Source: Burkholderiales bacterium
Lineage (GTDB): Bacteria > Pseudomonadota > Gammaproteobacteria > Burkholderiales > Burkholderiaceae_C
DNA length: 64,000 nucleotides
Direction: 5' to 3'
Assembly (NCBI GenBank): GCA_016219375.1
Contig: JACRNC010000017.1
Span: forward strand, 1-64,000
Shown piece by piece: positions 8,101-17,600 of the stretch. How positions within the stretch are numbered: the stretch's first letter is position 1; every line of letters starts with the position of its first letter. The position numbers and the translations under genes were made by a program. The notes under the pieces are model-generated. The model was not told the DNA's origin. It saw only the letters and a program-made list of their open reading frames with translations, and did no database searches.

Positions 8101-8877
8101 TTGCCCGCCGCATCCCGACCCCGCACCGATGCGGCCACCCCTGCCGCCGGCGTGGCCGCGCGCGCGCCGCTGTGGCGGGCGCTGCGCCGCGTGCTGCAGG
8201 CGCGCACGCTGATCCTGCTGGCCTACCTGGGCCTGTTCGCCAGCCTGCTGCTGCTGTGGCGCTACACGCCGCTGTCGCAGCTGCTGGACCTGGACGTGCT
8301 CACCGCCTGGGGCCGGCGCATCCAGGCGCTGCCGGCCGCGCCGCTGATCGTGCTGGGCTGCTGCGTGCTGGCCGTGGCCCTGGCCATGCCGGTGGCGGTG
8401 GTCATCAGTGCCTGCGCCGTGGTCTTCGGGCCCTGGGCGGGCATGGGCTATGCCTTCTGCGGCCTGCTGGCCGGCGCGCTGGCCACCTACGGCATCGGCC
8501 GCGCCACCGGCGCCCGGCTGGTGGACCGCTTCGGCGGCGCCAGGGTGGATGCGCTCACCGCCCGGCTGCACCAGCGTGGCCTGCCCACGATGATCTTCGT
8601 GCGCGTGGTGCCGGTGGCGCCCTTCCTGCTCGTCAACGTGGCCGCCGGCGCCCTGCGCGTGCGGCTGGCCGACTACCTCGTCGGCACCATCGTCGGCATC
8701 CTGCCCGGCGTGGTCTTCATCACCTGGTTCACCGACAGCCTGACCGCCGCGCTGCAGAACCCCGGCCCGGCGAGCTTCGCGCTGCTGGCCATGTGCCTGG
8801 TGCTGGGCGTGGCGATGCTGGTGGGCATCCGGCGCTATGTGGTGCGCCGCCGGGCGCAGCAGGCCGGGGCGGCCTGA
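8101..8877 (+). CDS. TVP38/TMEM64 (VTT-domain) integral membrane protein
   Basis: A 258-residue polytopic membrane protein of the VTT/SNARE-associated (DedA-like) family. An N-terminal cytosolic tail precedes a first membrane helix (LILLAYLGLFASLLLLW). Then comes the VTT core: AMPVAVVISACAVVFGPWAG, ATYGIGRATG, the RVVPVAPFLLVNVAAGALRV motif with conserved Arg/Pro residues in the re-entrant loop, and GTIVGILPGVVFITWF. Its function is not established for most bacterial members; DedA relatives take part in lipid scrambling and membrane homeostasis. The start is TTG at 8101 with CCAGGA eight bases upstream, and the first ~35 residues are uncertain. Confidence 0.8.
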   Translation: MPAASRPRTDAATPAAGVAARAPLWRALRRVLQARTLILLAYLGLFASLLLLWRYTPLSQLLDLDVLTAWGRRIQALPAAPLIVLGCCVLAVALAMPVAVVISACAVVFGPWAGMGYAFCGLLAGALATYGIGRATGARLVDRFGGARVDALTARLHQRGLPTMIFVRVVPVAPFLLVNVAAGALRVRLADYLVGTIVGILPGVVFITWFTDSLTAALQNPGPASFALLAMCLVLGVAMLVGIRRYVVRRRAQQAGAA

Positions 8878-8907
8878 AGCCGTGCCGTTGCAGGCGCCGC
8901 AGCCGGC

Positions 8908-9246
8908 TTACTTCTCCAGCAGCTTGAGCCCGATCACGCCGGCCAGGATCAGCCCCACGCAGCCCAGGCGGGCCGGGCTGGCCGATTCACCCAGCAGCAC
9001 GATGCCGGCGATCACCGTGCCCGCTGCGCCGATGCCCACCCACACCGCGTAGGCCGTGCCGGCCGGCAGCTGGCGCATGGCCAGGCCCAGCAGCCAGAAG
9101 CTCAGCCAGGCCACCACGATCACGCCCACGCTGGGCCACAGGCGGCTGAAGCCGTCGGTGGTCTTCAGCCCCGCGGCCCAGACGACCTCCAGCAGGCCGG
9201 CGACGAGCAGCAGCGCCCAGGATGCGGTGACGGACAGCGAGGACAT
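8908..9246 (-). CDS. sugE: SugE/Gdx-type small multidrug resistance exporter
   Basis: A 112-residue SMR-family protein with four predicted membrane helices. The segments [51 protein letters not shown] and [11 protein letters not shown] match SugE closely. The essential membrane Glu is in LLEVVWA, and WAxGLK marks the SugE/Gdx guanidinium-exporter branch rather than the EmrE drug-pump branch. These proteins export guanidinium in antiport with protons as a dual-topology dimer. I place the start at 9246; a longer frame adds a Pro-rich tail with no membrane character. A terminator hairpin separates it from metY upstream. Confidence 0.9.
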   Translation of the reverse strand: MSSLSVTASWALLLVAGLLEVVWAAGLKTTDGFSRLWPSVGVIVVAWLSFWLLGLAMRQLPAGTAYAVWVGIGAAGTVIAGIVLLGESASPARLGCVGLILAGVIGLKLLEK

Positions 9247-9277
9247 GGCAGGCGGCGGGGCGGCGGCTGGCCCCATC

Positions 9278-9310
9278 AACGACAAAGGGGCCGCCATTCT
9301 GGACGGCCCC
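9278..9310 (-). terminator. Rho-independent terminator downstream of metY
   Basis: On the minus strand GGGGCCG (9310-9304) pairs perfectly with CGGCCCC (9293-9287) around a 10-nt loop and is followed at once by TTTGTCGTT. It sits 56 bp after the metY stop and 31 bp before the sugE start, so it probably ends metY transcription, or acts as an attenuator ahead of sugE. Confidence 0.65.
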
Positions 9311-9366
9311 TCGTCGGGCGGCGGCTGTTGCTTGCGGACCACCCAGGCCGCAGCGGGCTTTGTAGC

Positions 9367-10656
9367 TCAGACCCCGGCCAGCGCCTGGTCCAGGTCGGCC
9401 AGCAGGTCGTCGATGTGCTCGATGCCCACCGACAGCCGCACCGTGTCCTCGCTGACGCCGGCCTTGGCCAGCTCCTCGGGCGAGAGCTGCCGGTGCGTGG
9501 TCGACGCCGGGTGCGTGGCCAGCGAGCGCACGTCGCCGATGTTGACCAGCCGCGTGAACAGCTTGAGCCCGTCCAGGAAGCGCGCGCCGGCCTCGCGGCC
9601 ACCCTTGATGCCGAAGGTCAGCAGGCCTGAGGCCCGGCCGTTGAAGTAGCGCTTGAGCAGCGGGTGGTCCGGGTGGTCCTCCAGCCCGGCGTACTGCACC
9701 CACTCCACCTTGTCGCTGAGCTTGAGGTGCCGGGCCACGGCCAGCGCGTTGGCGCTGATGCGGTCCATGCGCAGCGCCAGGGTCTCGATGCCCTGCAGGA
9801 TCAGGAAGGCGTTGAACGGCGAGATCGCTGCGCCCATGTTGCGCAGCGGCACGACGCGCGCGCGGCCGATGTAGGCGGCCGGGCCCAGTGCCTCGGTGTA
9901 GACCACGCCGTGGTAGCTGACGTCGGGCTCGTTGAGCCGCTTGAAGCGCGCCTTGTGCTCGGCCCACGGGAACTTGCCGGAGTCGACGATGGCGCCGCCC
10001 AGGCTGGTGCCGTGGCCGCCCAGGTACTTGGTCAGCGAGTGCACCACGATGTCCGCGCCGTGCTCGATGGGCCGGCACAGGTAGGGGCTGGGCACGGTGT
10101 TGTCCACGATCAGCGGCACGCCGTGGGCATGGGCCACCGCGGCAATCGCCGCGAAGTCGGTCACGTTGCCCTTGGGGTTGCCGATGGACTCCACGAACAC
10201 CGCCTTGGTCCGCTCGTCGATCAGCGGAGCGAAGCTGTCGGGATTGCGGTCATCGGCAAAGCGCACCTCGATGCCGTATTGCGGCAGCGTGTGGGCGAAC
10301 AGGTTGTAGGTGCCGCCGTAGAGCGAGGTCGAGGCCACGATGTTGTCGCCTGCCTCGGCAATCGTCTGGATGGCATAGGTGACGGCCGCCTGGCCCGATG
10401 CCAGCGCCAGCGCCGCGATGCCGCCCTCCAGGGCCGCCACGCGCTCCTCCAGCACCGCCTGGGTGGGGTTCATGATGCGCGTGTAGATGTTGCCCGTTAC
10501 CTTCAGGTCGAACAGGTCCGCGCCATGTTGTGCGCTGTCGAAGGCATAGGCCACGGTCTGGTAGATGGGCGGCGCCACGGCCTTGGTGGTGGGGTCGGGC
10601 GAGTAGCCGCCGTGCACGGAGATGGTCTCGAAGCGCCAGTCGGGCGGGATGGGCAT
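9367..10656 (-). CDS. metY: O-acetylhomoserine aminocarboxypropyltransferase (sulfhydrylase)
   Basis: Makes L-homocysteine from O-acetyl-L-homoserine and sulfide (PLP-dependent, Cys/Met metabolism family, EC 2.5.1.49). The 429 residues match the MetY subgroup, which is longer than MetB/Met[32 protein letters not shown] at the start, YTRIMNPTQ, the phosphate-binding [14 protein letters not shown], and the Schiff-base Lys210 in [18 protein letters not shown] lies just before the ATG. A perfect 8-bp stem hairpin (10681-10704) stands 25 bp upstream of the start. The upstream same-strand gene encodes a sulfonate-type binding protein, which fits a sulfur-acquisition context. Confidence 0.95.
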   Translation of the reverse strand: MPIPPDWRFETISVHGGYSPDPTTKAVAPPIYQTVAYAFDSAQHGADLFDLKVTGNIYTRIMNPTQAVLEERVAALEGGIAALALASGQAAVTYAIQTIAEAGDNIVASTSLYGGTYNLFAHTLPQYGIEVRFADDRNPDSFAPLIDERTKAVFVESIGNPKGNVTDFAAIAAVAHAHGVPLIVDNTVPSPYLCRPIEHGADIVVHSLTKYLGGHGTSLGGAIVDSGKFPWAEHKARFKRLNEPDVSYHGVVYTEALGPAAYIGRARVVPLRNMGAAISPFNAFLILQGIETLALRMDRISANALAVARHLKLSDKVEWVQYAGLEDHPDHPLLKRYFNGRASGLLTFGIKGGREAGARFLDGLKLFTRLVNIGDVRSLATHPASTTHRQLSPEELAKAGVSEDTVRLSVGIEHIDDLLADLDQALAGV

Positions 10657-10680
10657 GGGGACTCCTGGTTTGCGGTGAGC

Positions 10681-10704
10681 CGCCCGGCGGTCTGCTGCCG
10701 GGCG
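10681..10704 (-). other. Hairpin in the metY leader
   Basis: CGCCCGGC (10681-10688) and GCCGGGCG (10697-10704) form a perfect 8-bp stem around an 8-nt loop. The hairpin lies between the ssuA-like gene and metY, 25 bp upstream of the metY ATG. There is no T-tract, so it is not a classic terminator. It may protect the mRNA or influence metY translation. It does not match a SAM riboswitch that I recognise. Confidence 0.4.
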
Positions 10705-10851
10705 TGGGGGAGAAGGGTGGGCGAAGGGGGAGCGGCAAGCGTACGCCAGCGCGGGCGGGCCGGCGCAGGGCGGCGCGGCTGCGCGCGCCGGTCGGTCCGG
10801 TCAGTGCGGCCGGGATGGCGCAGGCGGCCCTTGCATCCCGGCGCTGCGCGC

Positions 10852-12027
10852 TCAGCGCGTGTCGGCGCCGGCCAGCCGTGCCGGTGCGGGTGTGGTGGCG
10901 GTTGGGGTGATGGGGGTGGGAGTGGAGCCAGCCGATGCCGTGGCTGCGACCGGCCTGCCCGGCGCCCACACCACGTCGGCCACCCGCACCGCGCGCGGCA
11001 GCAGGCCCAGCGCGTGGAAGGTGTCGGCCAGCCGCTGCTGGTCGGCCACCAGGGCGGCGGGCACCGGCTGCACCGGCGAGGCCGGCCGGCGCGCCAGGAA
11101 GCGGTGCACCGTGGCCAGCGGCAGCCCGCTGAAGTCGCTGATGAGCTGTGCGGACTCCTTGCGGTGCGTCTGCACATGGGCATCGGCGCGGCTCAGCTCG
11201 GCCAGCAGCGGCGGGATGAAGGCCGCATGCGCGCGGGCAAAGGCCGGCGAGGCCAGATAAAACGAGTTGTTGCCCGACAGGCCCACGCCGTCGCTCAGCA
11301 CGCGCGGCTTCAGGTCGATCTCGGTGGCCGCGTAGTACGGGTCCCAGACGGCCCAGGCGTCCACGCTGCCGCGCTCGAAGGCCGCGCGCGCCTCGGCCGG
11401 CGTCAGCCACGCGGGGCTGATGTCCCTCCATTGCAGGCCCGCCCTCTGCAGCGCGCGCACCAGCAGATAGTGGGCGCTCGATCCCTTCTGCAGCGCCACC
11501 TTGCGGCCTTTCAGATCCGCCAGCGTACGGATGGACGACCCCGGCGGCACCAGGATGGCCGAGCTGCGCGGCTTGGGCGGCTCCGCGGCGATGTAGACGA
11601 TCGCCTTGCCCGCCGCCTGCGCGAACACCGGCGGCGTATCGCCCGTCATGCCCACGTCCACGCTGCCCACCGACAGCGCCTCCAGCAGCTGCGGCCCGGC
11701 CGGGAACTCGTACCAGCTCACCTTGGTGCCGGGGAAGCGCTTCTCCAGCATGCCCTGCTGCTTGAGCACCACCAGGTTCACGCTGCTCTTCTGGAAGCCG
11801 ATGCGCAGCTCGACCGGGGCCACGGCCGTCGCAGCGGCCGCAGCGCCATCGGCAGCCCGCGCGGGCAGAGCAGCCCAGCAGGCCAGCACCGCGCCGGCCG
11901 CCAGCAGCCCGCGGACCAGGCTTCGCGCCGCCGCTGAAGCGCGGCCAGCAGACGTGAAGACGGCACGCAAGCCGTCGAGGTCCTTGGCCCCGGGCAAAGG
12001 CAAGCAGAGGGCGGCACTCAGGTGCAT
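10852..12027 (-). CDS. ssuA: Aliphatic sulfonate ABC transporter substrate-binding protein (SsuA-like)
   Basis: A 391-residue periplasmic binding protein of the NMT1/THI5-SsuA family. After an Arg-containing n-region and a hydrophobic signal segment (LLAAGAVLACWAALPARA, cleavage after ARA), the mature part begins with ELRIGFQKSSVNLVVLKQQGMLEKRF. Typical SsuA motifs follow: VSWYEFPAGPQLLEALSVGSVDVGMTGDTPPVFAQAAG, GRKVALQKGSSAHYLLV, and VDAWAVWDPYYAATE. A Pro/Thr-rich C-terminal tail of ~40 residues is unusual. The start at 12027 gives an overly long n-region, so a downstream start is possible. No ssuB/ssuC permease or ssuD monooxygenase is adjacent, so it must use a transporter encoded elsewhere. 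Confidence 0.85.
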   Translation of the reverse strand: MHLSAALCLPLPGAKDLDGLRAVFTSAGRASAAARSLVRGLLAAGAVLACWAALPARAADGAAAAATAVAPVELRIGFQKSSVNLVVLKQQGMLEKRFPGTKVSWYEFPAGPQLLEALSVGSVDVGMTGDTPPVFAQAAGKAIVYIAAEPPKPRSSAILVPPGSSIRTLADLKGRKVALQKGSSAHYLLVRALQRAGLQWRDISPAWLTPAEARAAFERGSVDAWAVWDPYYAATEIDLKPRVLSDGVGLSGNNSFYLASPAFARAHAAFIPPLLAELSRADAHVQTHRKESAQLISDFSGLPLATVHRFLARRPASPVQPVPAALVADQQRLADTFHALGLLPRAVRVADVVWAPGRPVAATASAGSTPTPITPTATTPAPARLAGADTR

Positions 12028-12147
12028 CGGTCGTCTGTAGAAATGCGGAGGGGAGCCGACCATAGGCGCGGCCTGCCCAGCCGCCAACGAAGCGATGCGG
12101 CATAGCTGCGGCGGGCGGCGAATAAGCCGGCCGGCTCCCCGCCCGCC

Positions 12148-12177
12148 TACAATCTGACCAGTCCGGTCAGAAGGAGG
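12148..12177 (+). promoter_or_regulatory. Promoter, palindromic operator and RBS of phd-vapC
   Basis: TACAAT (12148-12153) is a good -10. It is directly followed by a perfect inverted repeat, TCTGACC (12153-12159) / GGTCAGA (12165-12171) with a 5-bp spacer, then a full AAGGAGG ribosome site (12171-12177) six bases before the ATG. No clear -35 is visible. The palindrome covers the expected start of transcription, as in autoregulated toxin-antitoxin operons. Confidence 0.6.
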
Positions 12178-12183
12178 TGCGCC

Positions 12184-12435
12184 ATGCAAACCTGGCAGAT
12201 GCAAGAGGCCAAGTCGCGGCTGTCCGAGGTGGTCAAGGAGGCCGAGCGGCTCGGCCCGCAAGAGATCACCGTGCACGGCCGCCCTGTGGCCGTGGTGCTG
12301 TCGCGGGCGGACTATGAGCGGCTGACCGGCACGGGCGAATCGCTGGTCGCCTTCATGCACCGCTCGCCCCTCGTGGGGCTTGAGGAGCTCGACTTCCCGC
12401 GCGACCCCGGCCTCACGCGCGAGCTCAGCCTGTGA
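12184..12435 (+). CDS. Phd/YefM-family antitoxin
   Basis: An 83-residue antitoxin. MQTWQMQEAKSRLSEVVKEA is the classic Phd/YefM DNA-binding N-terminus, followed by ITVHGRPVAVVLSRADYERL. The C-terminal third (FMHRSPL to the end) should wrap the VapC toxin. The stop overlaps the GTG start of the toxin gene (GTGA), so the two are translationally coupled. The Phd N-terminus normally binds a short palindrome in its own promoter, and one is present at 12153-12171. Confidence 0.9.
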   Translation: MQTWQMQEAKSRLSEVVKEAERLGPQEITVHGRPVAVVLSRADYERLTGTGESLVAFMHRSPLVGLEELDFPRDPGLTRELSL

Positions 12436-12854
12436 GCTACCTGATCGACACCAACGTCCTGTCCGAGCTGCGTCGGCGTGAGCCGCATGCCCAGGTCGTC
12501 AGCTGGGTGGCGAGCCGGCCGGCCACCACGCTGTATCTGTCGGTGCTGACCCTCGGCGAGCTGCGCAAGGGCATCGAGGCGCTGCCCGAAGGCGCGCGCA
12601 AGCGCCGGCTGCTCGATTGGCTGGAAGTGGAGCTGCCGGCCTTCTTTGCCGGGCGGCTGCTGCCCATCGATGCGCGCGTGGCCGATCGCTGGGGGCATCT
12701 GGTGGCGCAGGCGGGCCGGCCGCTGCCCGTCATCGACAGCCTGCTGGCGGCCACCGCGCTGACCCACGGCCTGACGCTGGTCACGCGCAACCTGCGCGAC
12801 TTCTCTTACCCGGACCTTCAGGTGATCGACCCCTGGTCCGCCTCCGCAGCCTGA
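12432..12854 (+). CDS. vapC: PIN-domain ribonuclease toxin (VapC/FitB-like)
   Basis: A 140-residue PIN-domain toxin. Its first acidic residue is in YLIDTNVLSELRR (Asp6), and LTLGELRKGIEAL supplies the conserved Glu. PVIDSLLAATALTHGLTLVTRNLRDF supplies the remaining acidic and Asn/Thr residues of the metal site. VapC-type toxins cleave specific tRNAs or rRNA. The start codon is GTG at 12432, overlapping the antitoxin stop. A Phd antitoxin with a VapC toxin is a common mixed pairing. All catalytic residues appear intact. Confidence 0.9.
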   Translation: MSYLIDTNVLSELRRREPHAQVVSWVASRPATTLYLSVLTLGELRKGIEALPEGARKRRLLDWLEVELPAFFAGRLLPIDARVADRWGHLVAQAGRPLPVIDSLLAATALTHGLTLVTRNLRDFSYPDLQVIDPWSASAA

Positions 12855-12861
12855 TCGCCCC

Positions 12862-14118
12862 ATGCCCGAAGCCCATGCCACCGTCCTGGGCTTGGCCGTC
12901 GCGCTGGGCATCGGCCTGCTCATCGGCGTGGAGCGCGAGCGCAACAAGGGTCGCGGCCCCCAGCGCGGGCAGGCCGGCGTGCGCAGCTTCACCATCGTGG
13001 CCCTCACCGGTGCGCTGTCTCAGCTCTCGGGCGAGCCCTGGCTGGTGGCGGCTGCTGCGCTCTTCGTCGGCGGCCTGGCGCTGCTCAGCTATCGCCGCAC
13101 GGCAGCCGGCGACCCCGGCATCACCACCGAGCTGGCGCTGTTCGCCACCTATGTGCTGGGCGTGATGGCCGTCGAGCGGCCGCAGCTGGCCGCCGCTGCA
13201 GGCGTGGTGGTGGCCCTGCTGCTGGCCGGGCGGCGGCGGCTGCACCGCTTCTCCACCCGCGTGCTCACCGAAGGCGAGGGCCGCAGCATCCTGCAGCTGG
13301 CCGCCGCCGCGCTCATCGTGCTGCCGCTCATCCCGGACCGGCCGCTGCCCTGGCTGGCCGAGGTCAACCCGCGCAACCTCTGGCGGCTGGCCGTCCTCCT
13401 GATGACGCTGCAGGCCGCCGGCCATGTGGCCGTGCGCATGACCGGCGCCTGGCTGGGCTTGGCGCTGTCCGGGCTGGCATCGGGGTTCGTGTCCAGCACC
13501 GCCACCTTCGCCGCCATGGGCGCGCGCGCCCGGGCCGAGCCGGCACTGCGCGCGTCCTGCGTGGCCGGGGCCTTGTTCTCCAACGTGGCCACCATCGCCC
13601 AGCTGACCGTGCTGGCCGTGGCCGTGCAGCCGGCCTTGCTGGCCGCCCTGTGGCCCATGCTGCTGGCCGGCGGCGCGGCCGCAGCCGCGGGTGCCGCCGC
13701 AGGCCTGCACCGCCGCCGCGACACCGAGGCTCAAGCCCAGCCCGTCAGCAACCGCATGTTCAGCCTGCGCCAGGCGGTGATGGTGGCTGCCCTGCTCACC
13801 GGCGTCACCGCCGGCGTGGCGCTGGTGCAGAACACCCTGGGCGCGGGCGCCGCCACCATCGCCACCGCCCTGGCCGGTTTCGCCGACGTCCATTCGGCCG
13901 CCGCCTCCGCCTACTCCCTGGCCGCCCGCGGCCGGCTGCCGATGGAGCAGATGCTGCTGGCGGTGCTGCTGGCCTTCAGCGCCAACTCACTGAGCAAGTT
14001 CGTGGCCGCCTGGGTGGCGGGTGGGGCGGGGTTCGCGATGCGGGTGCTGCCGGGGTTGGTGGTGTTGCTGGCCGCGGTGTGGGCGCCCGTGGCGTGGCGC
14101 CTGTATGCGGCGCAGTGA
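12862..14118 (+). CDS. MgtC/SapB plus DUF4010 family membrane protein
   Basis: A 418-residue polytopic membrane protein with an MgtC/SapB-like N-terminal domain (LGLAVALGIGLLIGVERERNKG, then GVRSFTIVALTGAL) and a C-terminal DUF4010 domain (LSGLASGFVSSTATFAAMGARAR, FSNVATIAQLTVLAVAV, and the LAGFADVHSAAASAYSL and FSANSLSKFVAAWVAGG motifs). I count roughly ten to twelve hydrophobic helices. The function of DUF4010 proteins is unknown; MgtC homologues influence magnesium homeostasis and F-ATPase activity. It begins seven bases after vapC, probably by chance rather than as part of the toxin operon. Confidence 0.82.
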   Translation: MPEAHATVLGLAVALGIGLLIGVERERNKGRGPQRGQAGVRSFTIVALTGALSQLSGEPWLVAAAALFVGGLALLSYRRTAAGDPGITTELALFATYVLGVMAVERPQLAAAAGVVVALLLAGRRRLHRFSTRVLTEGEGRSILQLAAAALIVLPLIPDRPLPWLAEVNPRNLWRLAVLLMTLQAAGHVAVRMTGAWLGLALSGLASGFVSSTATFAAMGARARAEPALRASCVAGALFSNVATIAQLTVLAVAVQPALLAALWPMLLAGGAAAAAGAAAGLHRRRDTEAQAQPVSNRMFSLRQAVMVAALLTGVTAGVALVQNTLGAGAATIATALAGFADVHSAAASAYSLAARGRLPMEQMLLAVLLAFSANSLSKFVAAWVAGGAGFAMRVLPGLVVLLAAVWAPVAWRLYAAQ

Positions 14119-14276
14119 GGGCGCTCGGTGCAATGCCGGGTAGGCCGTGCAGAGCGCGGCGCGCAGTCTTGAGCCCGTCAGCTCAGGAGCGTCCGGTCGA
14201 TGGAGGCCGGGACGCCTGCGCAGCGGCACGCTGAAGCGGCCCGTCCGGCGCGGAACCTTGCCGGGCGGGCGCCGGG
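14119..14276. other. Convergent gap between DUF4010 gene and HTH gene
   Basis: 158 bp between two 3' ends. It is very G+C-rich with several short inverted repeats but no hairpin followed by a T-tract, and I see no gene in it. Confidence 0.3.
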
Positions 14277-14591
14277 TCAGACCAAGACTTCCAATCCCCG
14301 GTCCTGCACCAGATGCAGCAGCTTGAGCGCCGTGCCCGTCGGCTTCTTCTGGCCTGTCTCCCACTGCTCCACCGTCAAGGCGCTGGTGTTGAGCAGCCGG
14401 GCGAACACGACCCGGCTGACGTGAGCCGCCTCGCGGATCTGGCGGATCTCATCGGGTGCCAGGGACACTGGGGGCGGCGCACATGTGAGGTCGAAGCTGC
14501 GCAGCGTCTGTGCGCTCATCACGCCCGCACGGGGCAGCCCGCTCGCGGTTTCATGAACGGCGCTCAGGATGGCGGATGCGGTCTTGCTCAT
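14277..14591 (-). CDS. Orphan HigA/NadS-type helix-turn-helix antitoxin
   Basis: A 104-residue regulator with an N-terminal tail and an Xre-type HTH in the C-terminal half: LAPDEIRQIREAAHVSRVVFARLLNTSALTVEQWETGQKKPTGTALKLL. The VEQWETGQKKPTG motif is typical of HigA/NadS/MqsA-like antitoxins that pair with RelE/HigB toxins. No RelE/HigB frame lies on either side: the uvrA 3' end is upstream and the DUF4010 gene downstream. It is therefore an orphan antitoxin or a free-standing regulator. TAGACA (14623-14618) and TACATG (14599-14594) on the minus strand, 18 bp apart, could form a promoter giving a nearly leaderless mRNA. Confidence 0.75.
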   Translation of the reverse strand: MSKTASAILSAVHETASGLPRAGVMSAQTLRSFDLTCAPPPVSLAPDEIRQIREAAHVSRVVFARLLNTSALTVEQWETGQKKPTGTALKLLHLVQDRGLEVLV

Positions 14592-14664
14592 GGCATGTAC
14601 CCCGGGGAATATTGGACTGTCTAGCGTGGCGCGCAGCGAGCTCGTCCGGCAAGCGCCCGAACCC

Positions 14665-17600
14665 TCACCCCTGCGCCACCCTTCCCAATACCGGCCGCAA
14701 CGCCACCCCCGTATGCGTCCCCGCTGCCACCACGTCCTCCGGCGTGCCCGCCGCGACGAGCTGGCCGCCGCCGGAGCCGCCTTCGGGGCCCAGGTCGAGC
14801 ACCCAGTCGGCTTCGGCGATCACGTCCAGGTCGTGCTCGATGACGAGCACGCTGTGGCCGCCGTCGACCAGGCGGTGCAGCACGCGGATCAGGCGCTCGA
14901 CGTCGGCCATGTGCAGGCCGACGGTGGGCTCGTCCAGCACGTAGAGGGTGTGCGGGGGCGGCGGGCCGCGGCGGGCCTTCTTGGCGGGTGAGCCTTCGGC
15001 CTCCGGCAAGCCGGGCAGGGTGTCGCGCACCTTGGCCAGCTCGGTCACCAGCTTGATGCGCTGGGCCTCGCCGCCGGACAGCGTGGGCGAGGGCTGGCCC
15101 AGCGTCAGGTAGCCCAGGCCGACGTCGCGCAGCAGCATCAGCGGATGGGCGATGTGCGGCATGGAGGCGAAGAATTCCACCGCCTCGTCCACTTCCATGC
15201 CCAGCACGTCGCCGATGCTCTTGCCGCGCCAGGTGACGGCCAGGGTCTGCGGGTTGAAGCGCTGGCCCTGGCACAGCTCGCACGGCACCTTCACATCCGG
15301 CAGGAAGGCCATCTCCACCGTGCGCATGCCCTGGCCTTCGCAGCCCGGGCAGCGGCCCTCGCCGGTGTTGAAGCTGAAGCGGCCGGGGCCGAAGCCGCGG
15401 GCCTTGGCCTCCAGCGTGTCGGCAAAAAGGCGGCGGATGCTGTCCCAGAAGCCGATGTAGGTGGCCGGGCAGGAGCGCGGCGTCTTGCCGATCGGGGTCT
15501 GGTCCACCTCCAGCACGCGGTCGACCGCGCCCCAGCCTTCGATCTGCAGGCAGCCGTGCGGGGCGGGGCGGGCCTTGCTCTTGCTGGCCTTGGATGCCAC
15601 CGCGGCCTGCACGCTGGTCAGCAGCACGTCGCGCGCCAGCGTGGACTTGCCCGAGCCGGACACCCCAGTCACCGCCACCAGCCGCTTGAGCGGCACGCGG
15701 GCGGTGAGGTTGCGCAGGTTGTGCAGCGAGGCGCCGTGCACGGTGAGGGTGGAGGCCGGGGCGTCCAGGTCCACCGGGCGGCGCGGCTGCAGCGGGTGGA
15801 GCATGGGCCGGCCGAGCAGGCGGCCGGTGAGCGAATCGGGGCTGCGCTGCAGGTCCTCGGCCGTGCCCTGGGCCACCACGGTGCCGCCGCGCTTGCCCGC
15901 GCCGGGGCCGATGTCGATGATGTGGTCGGCACGGCGGATGGTGTCCTCGTCGTGCTCCACCACCACCAGCGTGTTGCCCTGCTGGCCGAGCTGGGCCAGG
16001 GCGTCAAGCAGGATGCGGTTGTCGCGCGGGTGCAGGCCGATGGTCGGCTCGTCCAGCACGTAGCACACGCCCTGCAGGTTGGAGCCGAGCTGCGCGGCCA
16101 GGCGGATGCGCTGGGCCTCGCCACCGGACAGCGTGGGCGCGGCGCGGTCCAGCGTCAGGTAGCCCAGGCCCACCTGGTCCAGGAAGGCCAGGCGGCTCTT
16201 GATCTCGGTGACCACGTCGCGGGCGATGGCGGCCTCGCGGCCGTCGAGCTTCATCTTCTCCACCCAGCGGCGGGCGTCGATGACCGAGCGCGCGGCGACC
16301 TGGGCGATGGATTCATCCCGCAGCCGCACGGCCAGTGACGTGGGCGACAGCCGCGCGCCGTGGCAGGTGCCGCAGGGCTGGTCCTCGGCCAGGTCTTCCA
16401 CCTCGGGCTCATCGAAGCTGCGCTCGCGGCCTTTGTCCTTGTCCTTGTCGGCCAGGCTGTCGTCCAGCGCCTTGCGTTGCTCGCGGGTCAACGCCAGGCC
16501 GGTGCCCACGCAGTCAGCGCACCAGCCGTGCTTGCTGTTGTACGAGAACATGCGCGGGTCCAGCTCGGGGAAGCTGGTGCCGCACTGCGGGCAGGCGCGC
16601 TTGGTGCTGAAGACGCGCATGCGGCCGATGCGCGAGGTGGAGCCGCCCGTGCGCATGGCGCCGTCCAGCCCGGTCAGCGGCGCCAGCAGGTGCACCACGC
16701 CCTTGCCGTGCTCCAGCGCCTTGGCCAGCAGCTCGCGCAGCTCGCCTTCGCGCTCGGGCGTGAGCGTCAGGTCGCCGATCGGCAGCTCGATGGTGTGTTC
16801 CTTGAAGCGGTCCAGGCGCGGACCGGCGGCGGTGCCCCAGCCGGCCGTGGGCACGAACTCGCCATCGACGCGCAGGTGGGTGTGGCCGCGCGCCGCGGCC
16901 CACTTGGCCAGGTCGGTGTAGACGCCCTTGCGGTTGACCACCAGCGGCGCGAGCAGGCCGATGTGCTCGCCGGCGTGGTCGCGGATCAGCTGCGCGGCAA
17001 TGGCCTGCGGCGTCTGCGGCAGCACGGCCACGCTGGCATCGGCCGTGCACACCGGGCAGTACTGCGTGCCCAGCTTCACGTAGAGCAGGCGCAGGAAGTG
17101 ATAGACCTCGGTCACCGTGGCCACGGTGCTCTTGCGCCCGCCGCGCGACAGCCGCTGCTCGATGGCCACCGTGGGCGGGATGCCGTACACCGCATCCACC
17201 TCCGGCCGCCCGGCCGGCTGCACGATGCTGCGCGCATAGGCGTTGAGCGATTCCAGATAGCGACGCTGCCCCTCGTTGAAGACGATGTCGAAGGCCAGCG
17301 TGGACTTGCCCGAGCCCGAGACGCCGGTGATGACGTTGAACTGCCCGCGCGGGATCTCCACGCTCAGGCCCTTGAGGTTGTGCTCATGGGCATTGACTAC
17401 CTGGATCACGTCGCGCGCGGCCGGGGCCGGCTCGCGCTTGCGGCGGCGCATCAGGGTCTGCAGCGGCGTGCCGTAGTCGGTGTCGGCTGCGGCGGTGTAG
17501 CGGGGCCGCGGCTCTTGAGCGGTGAGCGTGTCCAAGGGCTCCAGCCCCAGCGCCTGCTCGTAGTCGCGCAGCGCCTGCCCGGTGTGCGAGCCGGCGCAGG

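Noticed and set aside
5441-8113. Long open frame on the minus strand, opposite the AAA+ and VWA genes
   Set aside because: It is Arg/Gly/Ala-rich and of low complexity, typical of an antisense frame in G+C-rich DNA; the plus-strand genes have clear domains.
9247-9366. Guanidine riboswitch upstream of the sugE gene
   Set aside because: The hairpin here has a 10-nt loop and a following T-run, fitting a terminator. I could not find the paired ACGR loops of guanidine-II or the guanidine-I core sequences.
10657-10851. SAM riboswitch before metY
   Set aside because: There is a single simple hairpin only; no conserved SAM-I or SAM-II core nucleotides.
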